Assembly (NCBI RefSeq): GCF_036226525.1 | Contig: NZ_CP108487.1 | Location: forward strand, 5,022,001-5,086,000 | DNA length: 64,000 nt | Source of the DNA: Kribbella sp. NBC_01245 | Lineage (GTDB): Bacteria > Actinomycetota > Actinomycetes > Propionibacteriales > Kribbellaceae | Direction: 5' to 3' | Shown here: positions 1-7,414 of the stretch, piece after piece | Layout: every line of letters starts with the position of its first letter | Position numbering within the stretch: position 1 is the first letter of the stretch | The notes under the pieces: model-generated | What the model was told of the DNA's origin: nothing | The model's database searches: none | The model's input: the letters and a program-made list of their open reading frames with translations, nothing else | Translations under genes and position numbers: made by a program

Positions 1-2
1 AG

Positions 3-380
3 GCCTATCTCGGCACCACGGTGAAGGGATTCCCGAACGCCTTTCTCCTCCTTGGCCCGAGTCTTGGCACGGGACATACGTCCGCTTTCATGATTCTCGA
101 GGCGCAGTTGCGTTATGCGCTTGGTGGTGTCGAGGCGATCCTGCGCGGGGATTGGCATAGCGCCGAGATTCGTCCAGAGGCGCAGGACGCTTTCAACGCC
201 GAGGTGCAGGAAGGATTGGCGGGGACCGTTTACGAGACAGGCGGTTGTGCCAGCTACTACCACGACGCGAATGGGCGGAACAGCTTCAGCTGGCCGTGGT
301 CGACGGCCCGAATGCGTCGCAGAATAAGGGATTTCGACCCGGCCGACTATCTCGTGAGTGAAAAGGCGGGTGTGCGATGA
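3..380 (+). CDS. Flavin-containing monooxygenase, C-terminal fragment (partial at window start)
   Basis: The reading frame is open to the left edge, so this is only the end of a longer gene. The visible part reads YLGTTVKGFPNAFLLLGPSL, followed by a GHTS and EAQLRY stretch and a final FDPADY motif. This matches the C-terminal region of flavin-dependent Baeyer-Villiger-type monooxygenases, where FPN-LGP-G-GH is conserved. Such enzymes oxidise ketones or heteroatoms with NADPH, FAD and oxygen. The FAD and NADPH Rossmann motifs lie outside the window and cannot be checked. It overlaps the next gene by four bases (ATGA), so the two are probably cotranscribed. The substrate is unknown. Confidence 0.8.
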   Translation, partial: AYLGTTVKGFPNAFLLLGPSLGTGHTSAFMILEAQLRYALGGVEAILRGDWHSAEIRPEAQDAFNAEVQEGLAGTVYETGGCASYYHDANGRNSFSWPWSTARMRRRIRDFDPADYLVSEKAGVR

Positions 381-1201
381 GGTATCCACCGATCGAGTTG
401 AGGCGCGCGGTCGTGATCGTCACCGGCGGCGGTCGCGGGATCGGCCGCGCCACCAGCCAGGCCTTCATCGAGGCGGGCGCCACGGTCTGCATCGGCGACC
501 TCGACGTCGACCTCGCCCGGGAGGTCAGCCCGCACACATACCAGGTAGACGTCACCGATCGGACTTCGTTCGCGGCGTTCGTCGGCGAGGTGCTGGCCGA
601 GTTCGGCCGGGTCGACGTACTCGTCAACAACGCGGGCGTGATGCCGCTCGGCGCGTTCCTGGACGAGCCAGACGCCCTCAGCCGCACAACTCTCGACGTG
701 AACGTCTGGGGCCTGATCCACGGTATGCGCCTGGTCCTGCCCGGCATGATTGCCCGAGGCAACGGCCATATCGTCAACATCGCCTCGATGGCGGGCAAAC
801 TGCCACTGCCGGGGATGGCCGTCTACAACGCCAGCAAGTACGCCGCGGTGGGGCTGACCGCTGCGGTACGACGCGAGGTGCGCGCCTCGGGCGTGAGCGT
901 GAGCGCGGTGCTGCCGAGCGCGGTCCGGACCGGGCTCGCGTCCGGCGTACCGGTTGGTGGTGCGCTGCCCACGGTCGATCCCGAGGACATCGCGGCCGCG
1001 GTCATCCGCAGCTGCCGCACCCGCCGAGCGGAAACGCCCGTGCCCGGTTATCTGGCCGGTTGGGACCTGCTCGCGGCCGTCACCCCCGAGCCGCTGATGA
1101 ACCTCGGCCGCCGTCTCGTCCGGGACGACCGCGCCCTCACCTCGGTCGACGCGACCAGCCGTGCGGCGTACGAGGCGAGGGTCGCGAAACAGTCGCCATG
1201 A
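377..1201 (+). CDS. Short-chain dehydrogenase/reductase
   Basis: A 274-residue classical SDR, a cytoplasmic NAD(P)-dependent oxidoreductase. The cofactor-binding TGGGRGIG motif is at residues 16-23, NNAG at 84-87, the catalytic Ser is about 137 (IVNIAS), and the YNASK motif supplies Tyr150 and Lys154. Asp41 and Asp43 after the second beta strand would favour NAD, though this is a weak inference. The ATG lies inside the stop of the monooxygenase gene (ATGA overlap), indicating translational coupling. A monooxygenase-SDR pair suggests a small oxidative catabolic route for an alcohol or ketone. The substrate cannot be told from sequence. Its 3' end overlaps the convergent VOC reading frame. Confidence 0.9.
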   Translation: MRYPPIELRRAVVIVTGGGRGIGRATSQAFIEAGATVCIGDLDVDLAREVSPHTYQVDVTDRTSFAAFVGEVLAEFGRVDVLVNNAGVMPLGAFLDEPDALSRTTLDVNVWGLIHGMRLVLPGMIARGNGHIVNIASMAGKLPLPGMAVYNASKYAAVGLTAAVRREVRASGVSVSAVLPSAVRTGLASGVPVGGALPTVDPEDIAAAVIRSCRTRRAETPVPGYLAGWDLLAAVTPEPLMNLGRRLVRDDRALTSVDATSRAAYEARVAKQSP

Positions 1202-1763
1202 GGACAGCTGTGACCGCAATTCCTCGATAGCGGCCAGGTCGGCATCGAGGGCGGCCGGCCTCGAGCACCTTGATGGCGGCGGGGATATCGCCACGGGCGT
1301 CGCCTTGGCGGGCGGCGTTGAGCAGCACCCGGTCGAGCTGTCCCGCCGTCTCGGCCTGGTCGTCTTTCTCGGCCTGGCCCGGCGAGGTGATCCGGAGCCA
1401 GTTGCCTCCCGGGTCGACGACCGAGAACCCGCCGGTGGTGCCCTGTTTGCGGCGCGGCCGGGTCATCCGCGGCAACCCGCTGACCGGCAGCTTCCCGTAC
1501 GCCGCGCGCAGGCCGGCCGCGAACTCGTCGTACAGGACAGCGATATCGGGCACCACCACGATCACGTTGCCGAGGGAAGTCTCGGGATCGAACTCGGGGA
1601 TGCCAAAAAAGTGCAGGTCGAGCCCGCCACGCTGCAGGCACAGGTACGGATTCGGCCGGGCTTGGCGGTAGGTGACGGTGAAACCGAGGGCTTCGTAGAA
1701 GGGCACGATGTCGTCGAGGTGGCGGCAGGGCAGGATCGGAATCGTTCGCTCCACTGAACTCAC
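1137..1763 (-). CDS. VOC (glyoxalase/bleomycin-resistance fold) protein
   Basis: The N-terminal part, PILPCRHLDDIVPFYEALGF, followed by YLCLQRGGLDLHFFG and later VDPGGNWLRI, is a typical single VOC domain as found in bleomycin-binding and glyoxalase-like proteins. GTG at 1763 is chosen because homology begins immediately after it; GTG at 1754 is the alternative. After AAIKVLEAG the frame becomes Arg/Pro-rich and unlike the family, while the adjacent frame (about 1180-1245) reads ALDADLAAIEELRSQL, a more natural helical tail. A one-base frameshift near 1245 is therefore possible. The 3' end overlaps the convergent SDR gene by 65 bp. The ligand is unknown; metal-binding residues were not assigned. 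Confidence 0.72.
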   Translation of the reverse strand: MSSVERTIPILPCRHLDDIVPFYEALGFTVTYRQARPNPYLCLQRGGLDLHFFGIPEFDPETSLGNVIVVVPDIAVLYDEFAAGLRAAYGKLPVSGLPRMTRPRRKQGTTGGFSVVDPGGNWLRITSPGQAEKDDQAETAGQLDRVLLNAARQGDARGDIPAAIKVLEAGRPRCRPGRYRGIAVTAVLMATVSRPSPRTPHGWSRRPR

Positions 1764-1933
1764 CCAAACAGCGTACGCTGTCCGGAGTTTCTTCGCCCAT
1801 GGTTTTCGGCTTGGCTCTGGATCACGAGTGGGGTTGCTGGCATCTTGGGACTGCCAACCGGGGTGGATGGCGCGGCTGTGGGGGAACACGGGCCGCTGAA
1901 TCGAGCCGGCAGCGGCTCGGGGGGATGGTCGTG

Positions 1934-3769
1934 ATGCGTCGTTTTGCCTTGTTCTGTTCGGGTTTGCTGGTTGCGGCGAGCATTTTGACAGTGCCGAGTA
2001 CGGCCCACGCCGCGACGATCAACGTCACCACGACGGCCGATGTCGTCAATGGCGGTGACGGAGTGACGTCGTTGCGAGAGGCCGTCACCAGTGCGAACGC
2101 GGCAGGTGACGCGACCACGATCACGCTCGCGGCGGCCGCGACGTACGGGCTTGGATTGTGTGGCGCGACCGAGGACGGCAACGCCAACGGCGACCTCGAC
2201 AGTACGTCGGCCCTGGCGCTGACGATCCAGGGCAATGGCTCGACGATCGACCAGAACTGTGCGGGCGAGCGCGTGCTGGAGACCCTTGACGACACCGGTT
2301 CGATCAGCCTGGTCGCGGTGACGTTGACGGGCGGCGATGAGACGGACGGCGCTGCCTTGAAGTATGCGAACGACGCCGCCGTCCTGAGCGGATCCGTTGC
2401 TACTGGCAACAATGCGGGTGGCGGACGAGTCCTGTCCGGGCCGGATATGGGCGGCAGTCTGCAACTCACCTCGTCGTCAGTGAGCGGCAACACGGGTACG
2501 GGTGTCTCGTTGTCCTTCGGCTCGGTGACGATCACCGGCAGCACGATCTCGACCAACACCGGCCGCGGCGTCAGCCTCACCGACGGCGCGCTGTCGGTCA
2601 CCGGATCGACCGTCAGCGGGAACGGTGGGGATGGCCTGCGTACGACGGGACAGGGCTCGGGCCATTTCACGGTGGTCGGTACGACGGTGAGCGGTAACGC
2701 CGGCACGGGCGTGATCTGCTCCGCATGTGGCGATCTGACCGTGACGGATTCGGTTGTCACCGGCAACCACCCGGGCAGCAGCTCGGCGGGTGGTGGCATC
2801 CAGATCAGCTTCGACCAGGACGCGCCGACCGATCAGCCTGTCGTCACGATCACCACGTCGACCATCTCCGGCAACTCCCGGACCGGCGCCGGTGGTGGCG
2901 TCAGCGCCGAACTGCTGGAGAACACCGACAACCCGCCGCCCGCGCAGATCCTGATCAACCGGTCGACCATCACCGGGAACAGCGCGTCCGGCGTACCGGA
3001 CAGTCAGGGCGGTGGCGTGTACGCCGAGACGGGCGAGGTGCGGATCGACAACTCCACCATCACGCAGAACTCGGCCGAGGCCGCGGGTGGCGGCGTCTAC
3101 ACGCTGGCGCATGACGTGTTCCTTCGGCACGCGACCATCACCGAGAACTCCGCGGGCGGCGTCGGCCGGAACGTCGCGACCAACGCGGCACTGCACACCT
3201 TCGCGTCGATCGTTGCCTTCGGCCCTGGTTTGAGTGGCGATTGCGGGATCGAGTTGCTGACGTACTCGGGTGGGTACAACCTGGCCGGGGACGACACCTG
3301 CTCGCTGGCCGGTACGGGTGATGTGAGTAATGCGGGCGATCCGTTGCTTGGCGCCTTGGCGAACAATGGCGGTCCGACGATGACGATGTTGCCGGAGGTG
3401 GCGAGTCAGGCCCGCGGGCTGGTTCCGGCGGCGGCTTGCACGGTGCTCACGATCGACCAGCGTGATACGGCGCGGCCGCAAGGTGCCGCGTGCGAGGCGG
3501 GGGCCGTTGAGGTGGCGGAGGCGCCACCCGCGCCGGCTTGTACGAAGACGGGCACGTCCGGGTCCGACCTGTTGATCGGAACGCCCGGGGCCGACGTACT
3601 GTGCGGGCTCGGCGGGGACGACGTACTGCTAGGTGCCCAGGGCAACGACATCCTGCTTGGTGGGGATGGGCGCGATCTGCTCATCGGCGGCAAGGGGCTG
3701 GACACGGTCGACGGTGGTCCGGGGCAGGATCTCTGCCCGAGTCCTGGTGATACGCGGATCAGTTGTTGA
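1934..3769 (+). CDS. Secreted right-handed beta-helix protein with C-terminal RTX-like calcium repeats
   Basis: A protein of about 611 residues. It starts with a clear Sec signal peptide (MRRFALFCSGLLVAASILTV then an AHA cleavage site). A TSLREAVTSANA motif follows, typical of the polymorphic-repeat/CSLREAI-type beta-helix proteins of actinobacteria. The body consists of many STISGN / STVSGNG / SVVTGN rungs of a parallel beta helix. From about residue 545 there are five or six GxxGxDxLxG nonapeptide-like units (GADVLCGLGGDDVLLG, GNDILLGGDG and so on), a calcium-binding beta-roll. The ATG at 1934 has a G-rich Shine-Dalgarno about 9 bases upstream; ATG at 1925 is possible. No catalytic residues are evident. 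A surface or extracellular adhesive or polysaccharide-binding role is inference. Confidence 0.85.
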   Translation: MRRFALFCSGLLVAASILTVPSTAHAATINVTTTADVVNGGDGVTSLREAVTSANAAGDATTITLAAAATYGLGLCGATEDGNANGDLDSTSALALTIQGNGSTIDQNCAGERVLETLDDTGSISLVAVTLTGGDETDGAALKYANDAAVLSGSVATGNNAGGGRVLSGPDMGGSLQLTSSSVSGNTGTGVSLSFGSVTITGSTISTNTGRGVSLTDGALSVTGSTVSGNGGDGLRTTGQGSGHFTVVGTTVSGNAGTGVICSACGDLTVTDSVVTGNHPGSSSAGGGIQISFDQDAPTDQPVVTITTSTISGNSRTGAGGGVSAELLENTDNPPPAQILINRSTITGNSASGVPDSQGGGVYAETGEVRIDNSTITQNSAEAAGGGVYTLAHDVFLRHATITENSAGGVGRNVATNAALHTFASIVAFGPGLSGDCGIELLTYSGGYNLAGDDTCSLAGTGDVSNAGDPLLGALANNGGPTMTMLPEVASQARGLVPAAACTVLTIDQRDTARPQGAACEAGAVEVAEAPPAPACTKTGTSGSDLLIGTPGADVLCGLGGDDVLLGAQGNDILLGGDGRDLLIGGKGLDTVDGGPGQDLCPSPGDTRISC

Positions 3770-3773
3770 CCGC

Positions 3774-3791
3774 TTTAACCTCGGCTTAGTG
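3774..3791 (+). promoter_or_regulatory. Candidate OmpR-type direct-repeat operator
   Basis: TTAACC at 3775-3780 and TTAGTG at 3786-3791 are separated by TCGGC, so the half-sites start 11 bp apart, one helical turn, as is usual for OmpR/PhoP-family regulators. The core TTAACCTCGGCTTAG differs by one base from the copy at 6356-6370, beside the response regulator gene. It lies 77 bp before the acidic secreted protein gene. Control by the response regulator at 5613-6293 is inferred. Confidence 0.45.
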
Positions 3792-3867
3792 TTCGGTGGG
3801 TGTGGGCTTGAGGGGTGGAACGACATCGTCATGGGTGTCAGGAGATGAACGAAACAAGGAGAAGACC

Positions 3868-4269
3868 ATGACGAAGCGCAGCAAGCTCGCCCTCACCGGA
3901 GTCACCGTGATCGCAGTGGCAGGCCTGACCCTGGGCCTCGCCACGCCCGCCCTCGCCCGGGCTCTGGATCCGGCCGACTCACCCACGCCGTCCGTCACCA
4001 GCACCACCTGGACGGATGACGACCATGCGGATCGGGACGACGACAACGGCGGCCGCGTCGATCGGGATGACCGGGACGAGGCCGGCGACGACCGGGACTC
4101 TCGCGATGACCGCGACGACCGGGACAACCGGGACGGTGTCGAGCGGGATGACGACAGCCCGGCCGAGCGGAAAGCCGAGGCTGCGGACGACCAGTGCGAG
4201 GCCAAGTACGGCGACGACGCCCGCGAATGCGCCGCCCTCGACGCCGCCGAAGAACGCCTCGACCGCTGA
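3868..4269 (+). CDS. Acidic secreted protein with Asp-Arg repeats
   Basis: A 133-residue protein starting MTKRSKLALTGVTVIAVAGL and an ALA signal cleavage region, preceded by AAGGAG with good spacing, which decides the start at 3868 over an upstream in-frame ATG. After the signal peptide the chain is a low-complexity run of DRDDRD/DNRD units (about residues 48-95), very acidic with alternating Asp and Arg, then a short helical tail with two cysteines (QCEAKYGDDAREC). No enzyme motif is visible. A cell-envelope or extracellular cation-binding role is only a suggestion. It carries the same operator-like repeat as the gene at 6396, so both may belong to the regulon of the neighbouring two-component system. 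Confidence 0.8.
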   Translation: MTKRSKLALTGVTVIAVAGLTLGLATPALARALDPADSPTPSVTSTTWTDDDHADRDDDNGGRVDRDDRDEAGDDRDSRDDRDDRDNRDGVERDDDSPAERKAEAADDQCEAKYGDDARECAALDAAEERLDR

Positions 4270-4284
4270 CCCTCCTACCAAGTG

Positions 4285-4327
4285 CAGCCGGACGAGCCTC
4301 CTCAGCTCGCCCGGGCTGCTCTTCTTT
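4285..4327 (+). terminator. Possible terminator between convergent genes
   Basis: AGCCGGACGAG pairs imperfectly with CTCGCCCGGGCT around a short loop and is followed by TCTTCTTT. It lies between the acidic protein gene and the convergent histidine kinase gene, where a terminator is expected. The stem is imperfect, so confidence is limited. Confidence 0.4.
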
Positions 4328-4338
4328 AGAAAGGTGGT

Positions 4339-5616
4339 TCAGGGTGCGCCGAGGGTGAGGGTGATTTGGGCCCCGCCTAGGCGGGAGCGGGCGGCGGTGA
4401 GGGTGCCGCCGGAGGATTCGGCGGCTCGGCGGGCGATGTCCAGGCCGAGGCCGGTTGAGCCGGCGCCGCTTTCGCCGCGAGCCACGAGGTCCACGTCGGG
4501 AAGGCCCGGACCTCCGTCGCCGATGACCAGGCGGCAACCGCCGGTAGGCACGACCGTCACCGTGATCGCGATCGGCGCGCCTTCGGGCGTGTGGGCGAAG
4601 ACGTTGCCCAGCAAGGCGTCGACGGCCGCGTCGAGTTCTGCCTTGGCCAGGCGTACGGCGATCGGCCCGGGCGGGAGGTCCACCGTCATCTCGCGATCCT
4701 GGTCGTCGGCCAGCACCTGCCAGAACGCCGCCCGCGCCCGGACCGCCGCAACCGCCTCGCACTGAACCGACACCTCGTCGTGCATCGGCAACCGAGCCGC
4801 CGCGATCACGTCGTCCACCACCCGGCGCAGTTCTTCAGCGGTGGCACCAAGAGCAGCACGCTCCTCGTCATCGCGCAGGGATCCCGCTTCCAAACGGAGG
4901 GCGGTGAGCGGGGTGCGGAGGCGGTGCGAGATATCCGCGACGCGCTCGCGTTCGGCCACCAGCAGCTCGCCGATCCTGGCCGCGAGGCGGTCGAGCGCAC
5001 CACCGACTTCGCGGAGCTCGCGTGGGCCCGTCACGTCAGCTCGTGCGGAGAGGTCGCCTGCCTCCAGACGCGAGGCGGTCTCGGCGAGTCGCCGTACGGG
5101 CCCTAAGAGAGAGGTGGCCAAACGGTCCGCAACCAGGACGGCGACAACGAGTAGGACTAGCCCGAGCGCGGCCAGGATCAGCCAGACCTGCTGGACGCCT
5201 GCCGTCAGCTCCCCGGCCGGCACGAAGACGCGGATGACCGTCGCTCGAGGCTCGACGCCCGCGACTCCGATCAGCAATTCGAGGCCGCTGTCCGTTCTAT
5301 AGGAGAAGGAGCGCGGTTGCTGGGCAAGCGTCACTCGCTCGGTCGCCGGGACCTGTGCCCCGAGGACGGAGCCGTCCGGCAGATAGAGGGAGACGGGCCG
5401 GTCCTCGGAGTCCGCGTTGATGGCCAGCATGGTCGTCTCCAGCTGTGCGCGCGGCGCGATACCGGTGATCGCGACGAGCGGCTCGACCTCCTGGCGGGCG
5501 GACGAGATCGCCCGATCGGCCGCGACCTGCCGGATCACCAGCGCGAGCGGCACCAGGAACGCGATCAGTACCAACGTGGTCGTCGCCGTCACCAGGACGA
5601 GGATCTGCCGTCTCAC
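4339..5616 (-). CDS. Sensor histidine kinase (OmpR-partner type)
   Basis: A 425-residue membrane kinase. It has an N-terminal membrane segment (residues 5-30), an extracellular sensor loop of about 110 residues, a second membrane segment (about 143-163), a HAMP linker, the H-box ADISHRLRTPLTALRLEA with the phospho-accepting His about 231, and an ATPase domain with N (LLGNVFAHT), GDGGPGLP and STGLGLDIA motifs. It starts with GTG overlapping the stop of the response regulator by four bases, so the pair is an operon transcribed leftward. The signal is unknown. The flanking secreted-protein genes with matching operator-like repeats suggest an envelope-related stimulus; that is inference. Confidence 0.93.
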   Translation of the reverse strand: MRRQILVLVTATTTLVLIAFLVPLALVIRQVAADRAISSARQEVEPLVAITGIAPRAQLETTMLAINADSEDRPVSLYLPDGSVLGAQVPATERVTLAQQPRSFSYRTDSGLELLIGVAGVEPRATVIRVFVPAGELTAGVQQVWLILAALGLVLLVVAVLVADRLATSLLGPVRRLAETASRLEAGDLSARADVTGPRELREVGGALDRLAARIGELLVAERERVADISHRLRTPLTALRLEAGSLRDDEERAALGATAEELRRVVDDVIAAARLPMHDEVSVQCEAVAAVRARAAFWQVLADDQDREMTVDLPPGPIAVRLAKAELDAAVDALLGNVFAHTPEGAPIAITVTVVPTGGCRLVIGDGGPGLPDVDLVARGESGAGSTGLGLDIARRAAESSGGTLTAARSRLGGAQITLTLGAP

Positions 5617-6293
5617 GGCGCGAGCAGTTTCACGCCGACACCGCGGACGGTGTGCAGATAGCGCGGCTGCTGCGCCGATTCGCCGAGCTTGCGCCGCAAC
5701 CAGGACAGATGGACGTCGACGGTTTTGTCCGAACCGCCGTACGGCTGACGCCAGACCTCGGTCAGCAACTCCTTCTTGGTCACCACCTCGCCCGCCCGGG
5801 CCGCGAGGAACGCCAGCAGGTCGAACTCCTTCGGGGTCAGATCCACCGGTACGCCGCTCAGCTCGACCGTGCGGGCGCGGGACCGGATGACCAGGCCGCC
5901 TACCTCGACCGGGATCTCCGCCGCGTCACCATCGGCGGCTCGGCGTAATATCGCGCGGATCCGGGCGTCCAACTGGATCGCGCTGTACGGCTTGACCACG
6001 TAGTCGTCCGCTCCGGCGTCCAGTGCCGCCACCATCGACGGATCGTCGTCGCGGGCCGTCGCGACGATCACCGGCACCCGGCTGACCGCCCGCAACATCC
6101 GGAGCAACTCGCTGCCGTCGAGATCCGGCAGACCCAGATCGAGTACGACGAGATCGGGCCGGCCGTCGATCGCCTGTTGCAGACCCGCCATCGCGGTCGG
6201 CGCCGAACTCACGGCATGGCCGAGATCGGTCAGCGCCCGGAGCAGCGCCGTACGGATCCGGGCATCATCCTCGATCACCAGTAGCTGCGACAC
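5613..6293 (-). CDS. OmpR-family response regulator
   Basis: A 226-residue regulator. The receiver domain has acidic pocket residues ED at 8-10, phospho-acceptor Asp about 52 (VVLDLGLPD), the conserved Thr in ATARDD and Lys in VVKPYS. The C-terminal winged helix (about 130-224) contains LTPKEFDLLAFLA and the recognition region KTVDVHLSWLRRKLG. It is cotranscribed with the kinase at 4339-5616 through a four-base overlap. The divergent gene at 6396 is separated by about 100 bp containing a perfect 11-bp-spaced direct repeat, the likely binding site. Confidence 0.94.
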   Translation of the reverse strand: MSQLLVIEDDARIRTALLRALTDLGHAVSSAPTAMAGLQQAIDGRPDLVVLDLGLPDLDGSELLRMLRAVSRVPVIVATARDDDPSMVAALDAGADDYVVKPYSAIQLDARIRAILRRAADGDAAEIPVEVGGLVIRSRARTVELSGVPVDLTPKEFDLLAFLAARAGEVVTKKELLTEVWRQPYGGSDKTVDVHLSWLRRKLGESAQQPRYLHTVRGVGVKLLAP

Positions 6294-6354
6294 CCGCCCA
6301 ACGTAACCGGGCGATCACCCGCGCGGGCGGCAATCTGCTGCGGCTTGGCCTTCT

Positions 6355-6372
6355 CTTAGCCTCGGCTTAGCC
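6355..6372 (+). promoter_or_regulatory. Candidate OmpR-type operator in divergent promoter region
   Basis: TTAGCC at 6356-6361 is repeated exactly at 6367-6372, an 11-bp period, within the 102-bp gap between the response regulator and the divergent gene at 6396. A near-identical element is at 3774-3791. Autoregulation of the two-component operon together with control of the 6396 gene is the natural reading, by analogy with OmpR-family direct-repeat sites. Confidence 0.5.
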
Positions 6373-6395
6373 CGGCGCGCGGCAGACTGGCGGCC

Positions 6396-6845
6396 ATGAG
6401 ACGACCTCTGCTGCTGGTGGGCTTCTGGACGGTCGCCGTATTGGCCGCCACCGGGATCGGCCTGCTCGCGGTCTCGTTCGCGGGCCCCGGGCTGCCCGGT
6501 GCGGGCGCGAGCGGCGACGAACCGCTGACCGGGCCAGAGGTGAGCAAGGCCCTCGCGACCCGGACCACCCCCACAGCTGGTACGCCGGCCCCCTCGCAGG
6601 TGACAGGTAAGGCCGTCCCCTTCCGGCAGTTGGGCAATTACGTGCTGGCGTCCTGCGGCACGAACGGCCTGGCGTCCCTGCTGAACTTCACGCCCGCGGG
6701 TGGCTGGCAGGTCGACGACGACGTACAGCGCGGGCCTGCCGCCGAGGCCGAGGTGAAGTTCGAAGGGCCCGATTCGGATCTCAAGGTTCGGGTCCAGTGC
6801 CGGGCCGGCGCGCCCGTCTTCACACCCGAGGTCCAGCCCGACTGA
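6396..6845 (+). CDS. Small membrane-anchored or secreted protein
   Basis: A 149-residue protein of unrecognised family. Residues 1-30 (MRRPLLLVGFWTVAVLAATG...) form a signal peptide or single membrane anchor. It is followed by a Gly/Thr/Pro-rich linker (to about 70) and a compact domain with two cysteines (LASCGTNG and VRVQC), which may form a disulfide outside the cell. It is divergent from an OmpR-type two-component operon and its start is only 23 bp beyond the direct-repeat operator, so it is probably a target, or an accessory sensor, of that system. No catalytic motif is seen. Confidence 0.75.
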   Translation: MRRPLLLVGFWTVAVLAATGIGLLAVSFAGPGLPGAGASGDEPLTGPEVSKALATRTTPTAGTPAPSQVTGKAVPFRQLGNYVLASCGTNGLASLLNFTPAGGWQVDDDVQRGPAAEAEVKFEGPDSDLKVRVQCRAGAPVFTPEVQPD

Positions 6846-7020
6846 TCGGACGACTGAAGGCCGTTCCAGACCTGTAATCAGCCCTGAACGCAGAGTTATC
6901 CACAGGCGTGGGTAACTCTGATCCGCTGACGCGGCAGCTAGATCGGCTGAGGTGTCAGCCAACGCCGCGCGCACGCTTTGTGGCCGTTGTCACAGAGAGC
7001 CACGGCCGCGAAATGCCGAA

Positions 7021-7036
7021 TGTGACCGGGGTCACA
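7021..7036 (+). promoter_or_regulatory. Candidate CRP/GlxR-type binding site
   Basis: TGTGACCGGGGTCACA matches the TGTGA-N6-TCACA consensus of CRP-family regulators exactly. It lies in the 438-bp non-coding stretch 6846-7283 upstream of the c-di-AMP riboswitch, about 260 bp before it. The rest of that stretch shows no convincing gene; a GGCCGT/ACGGCC hairpin surrounds 6980-7008. Actinobacterial CRP homologues are known to control wall-hydrolase genes such as rpfA, which makes the site plausible. Confidence 0.5.
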
Positions 7037-7283
7037 CAAAATCGCTCTCTGCCCGCCTGAAGGCCGCTTAGACGCGCTCAGGACACCTGGTGTTCACCAT
7101 CGGGCCCCAAGCCGGGAGAGGGCCGTTCAGAGGCTTTCGGAGTGGCTTCTGTGGATAGATGGGTTTGCGTCGTGACCGTTCTGTTATACAGTCGCTGACG
7201 GTTCGCCGAATTCGTCGAACTGCATGTGCGTCAACGCCGAGTCCTGTCAGGGCGCACATGTTCCCCTCAACAACTACTGACAG

Positions 7284-7410
7284 GAGTGGGGGACCCAGGA
7301 GGTTGGGTCCGAGACCAGATGGTCGGAGACCCTGGGGTGAAGTCGCGGGAGCGACCGGGCGAAGTTTTCCAGCCCGAACCCGACAGCTAACTCCGCAGGC
7401 GTCGGGAGAC
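7284..7410 (+). promoter_or_regulatory. c-di-AMP (ydaO/yuaA) riboswitch
   Basis: The conserved blocks of the ydaO-type riboswitch are present in order: a GGGGGACCCAGG helix, GAGACC...CCTGGGGTGAA, then CCCGAACCCGACAGC and TAACTCCGCAGGCGTCGGGAGA ending four bases before the start codon. This RNA binds cyclic di-AMP and in actinobacteria is typically found upstream of NlpC/P60 and Rpf wall hydrolases, where ligand binding lowers expression. The close distance to the start codon would allow control of transcription or translation. Confidence 0.93.
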
Positions 7411-7414
7411 AACC

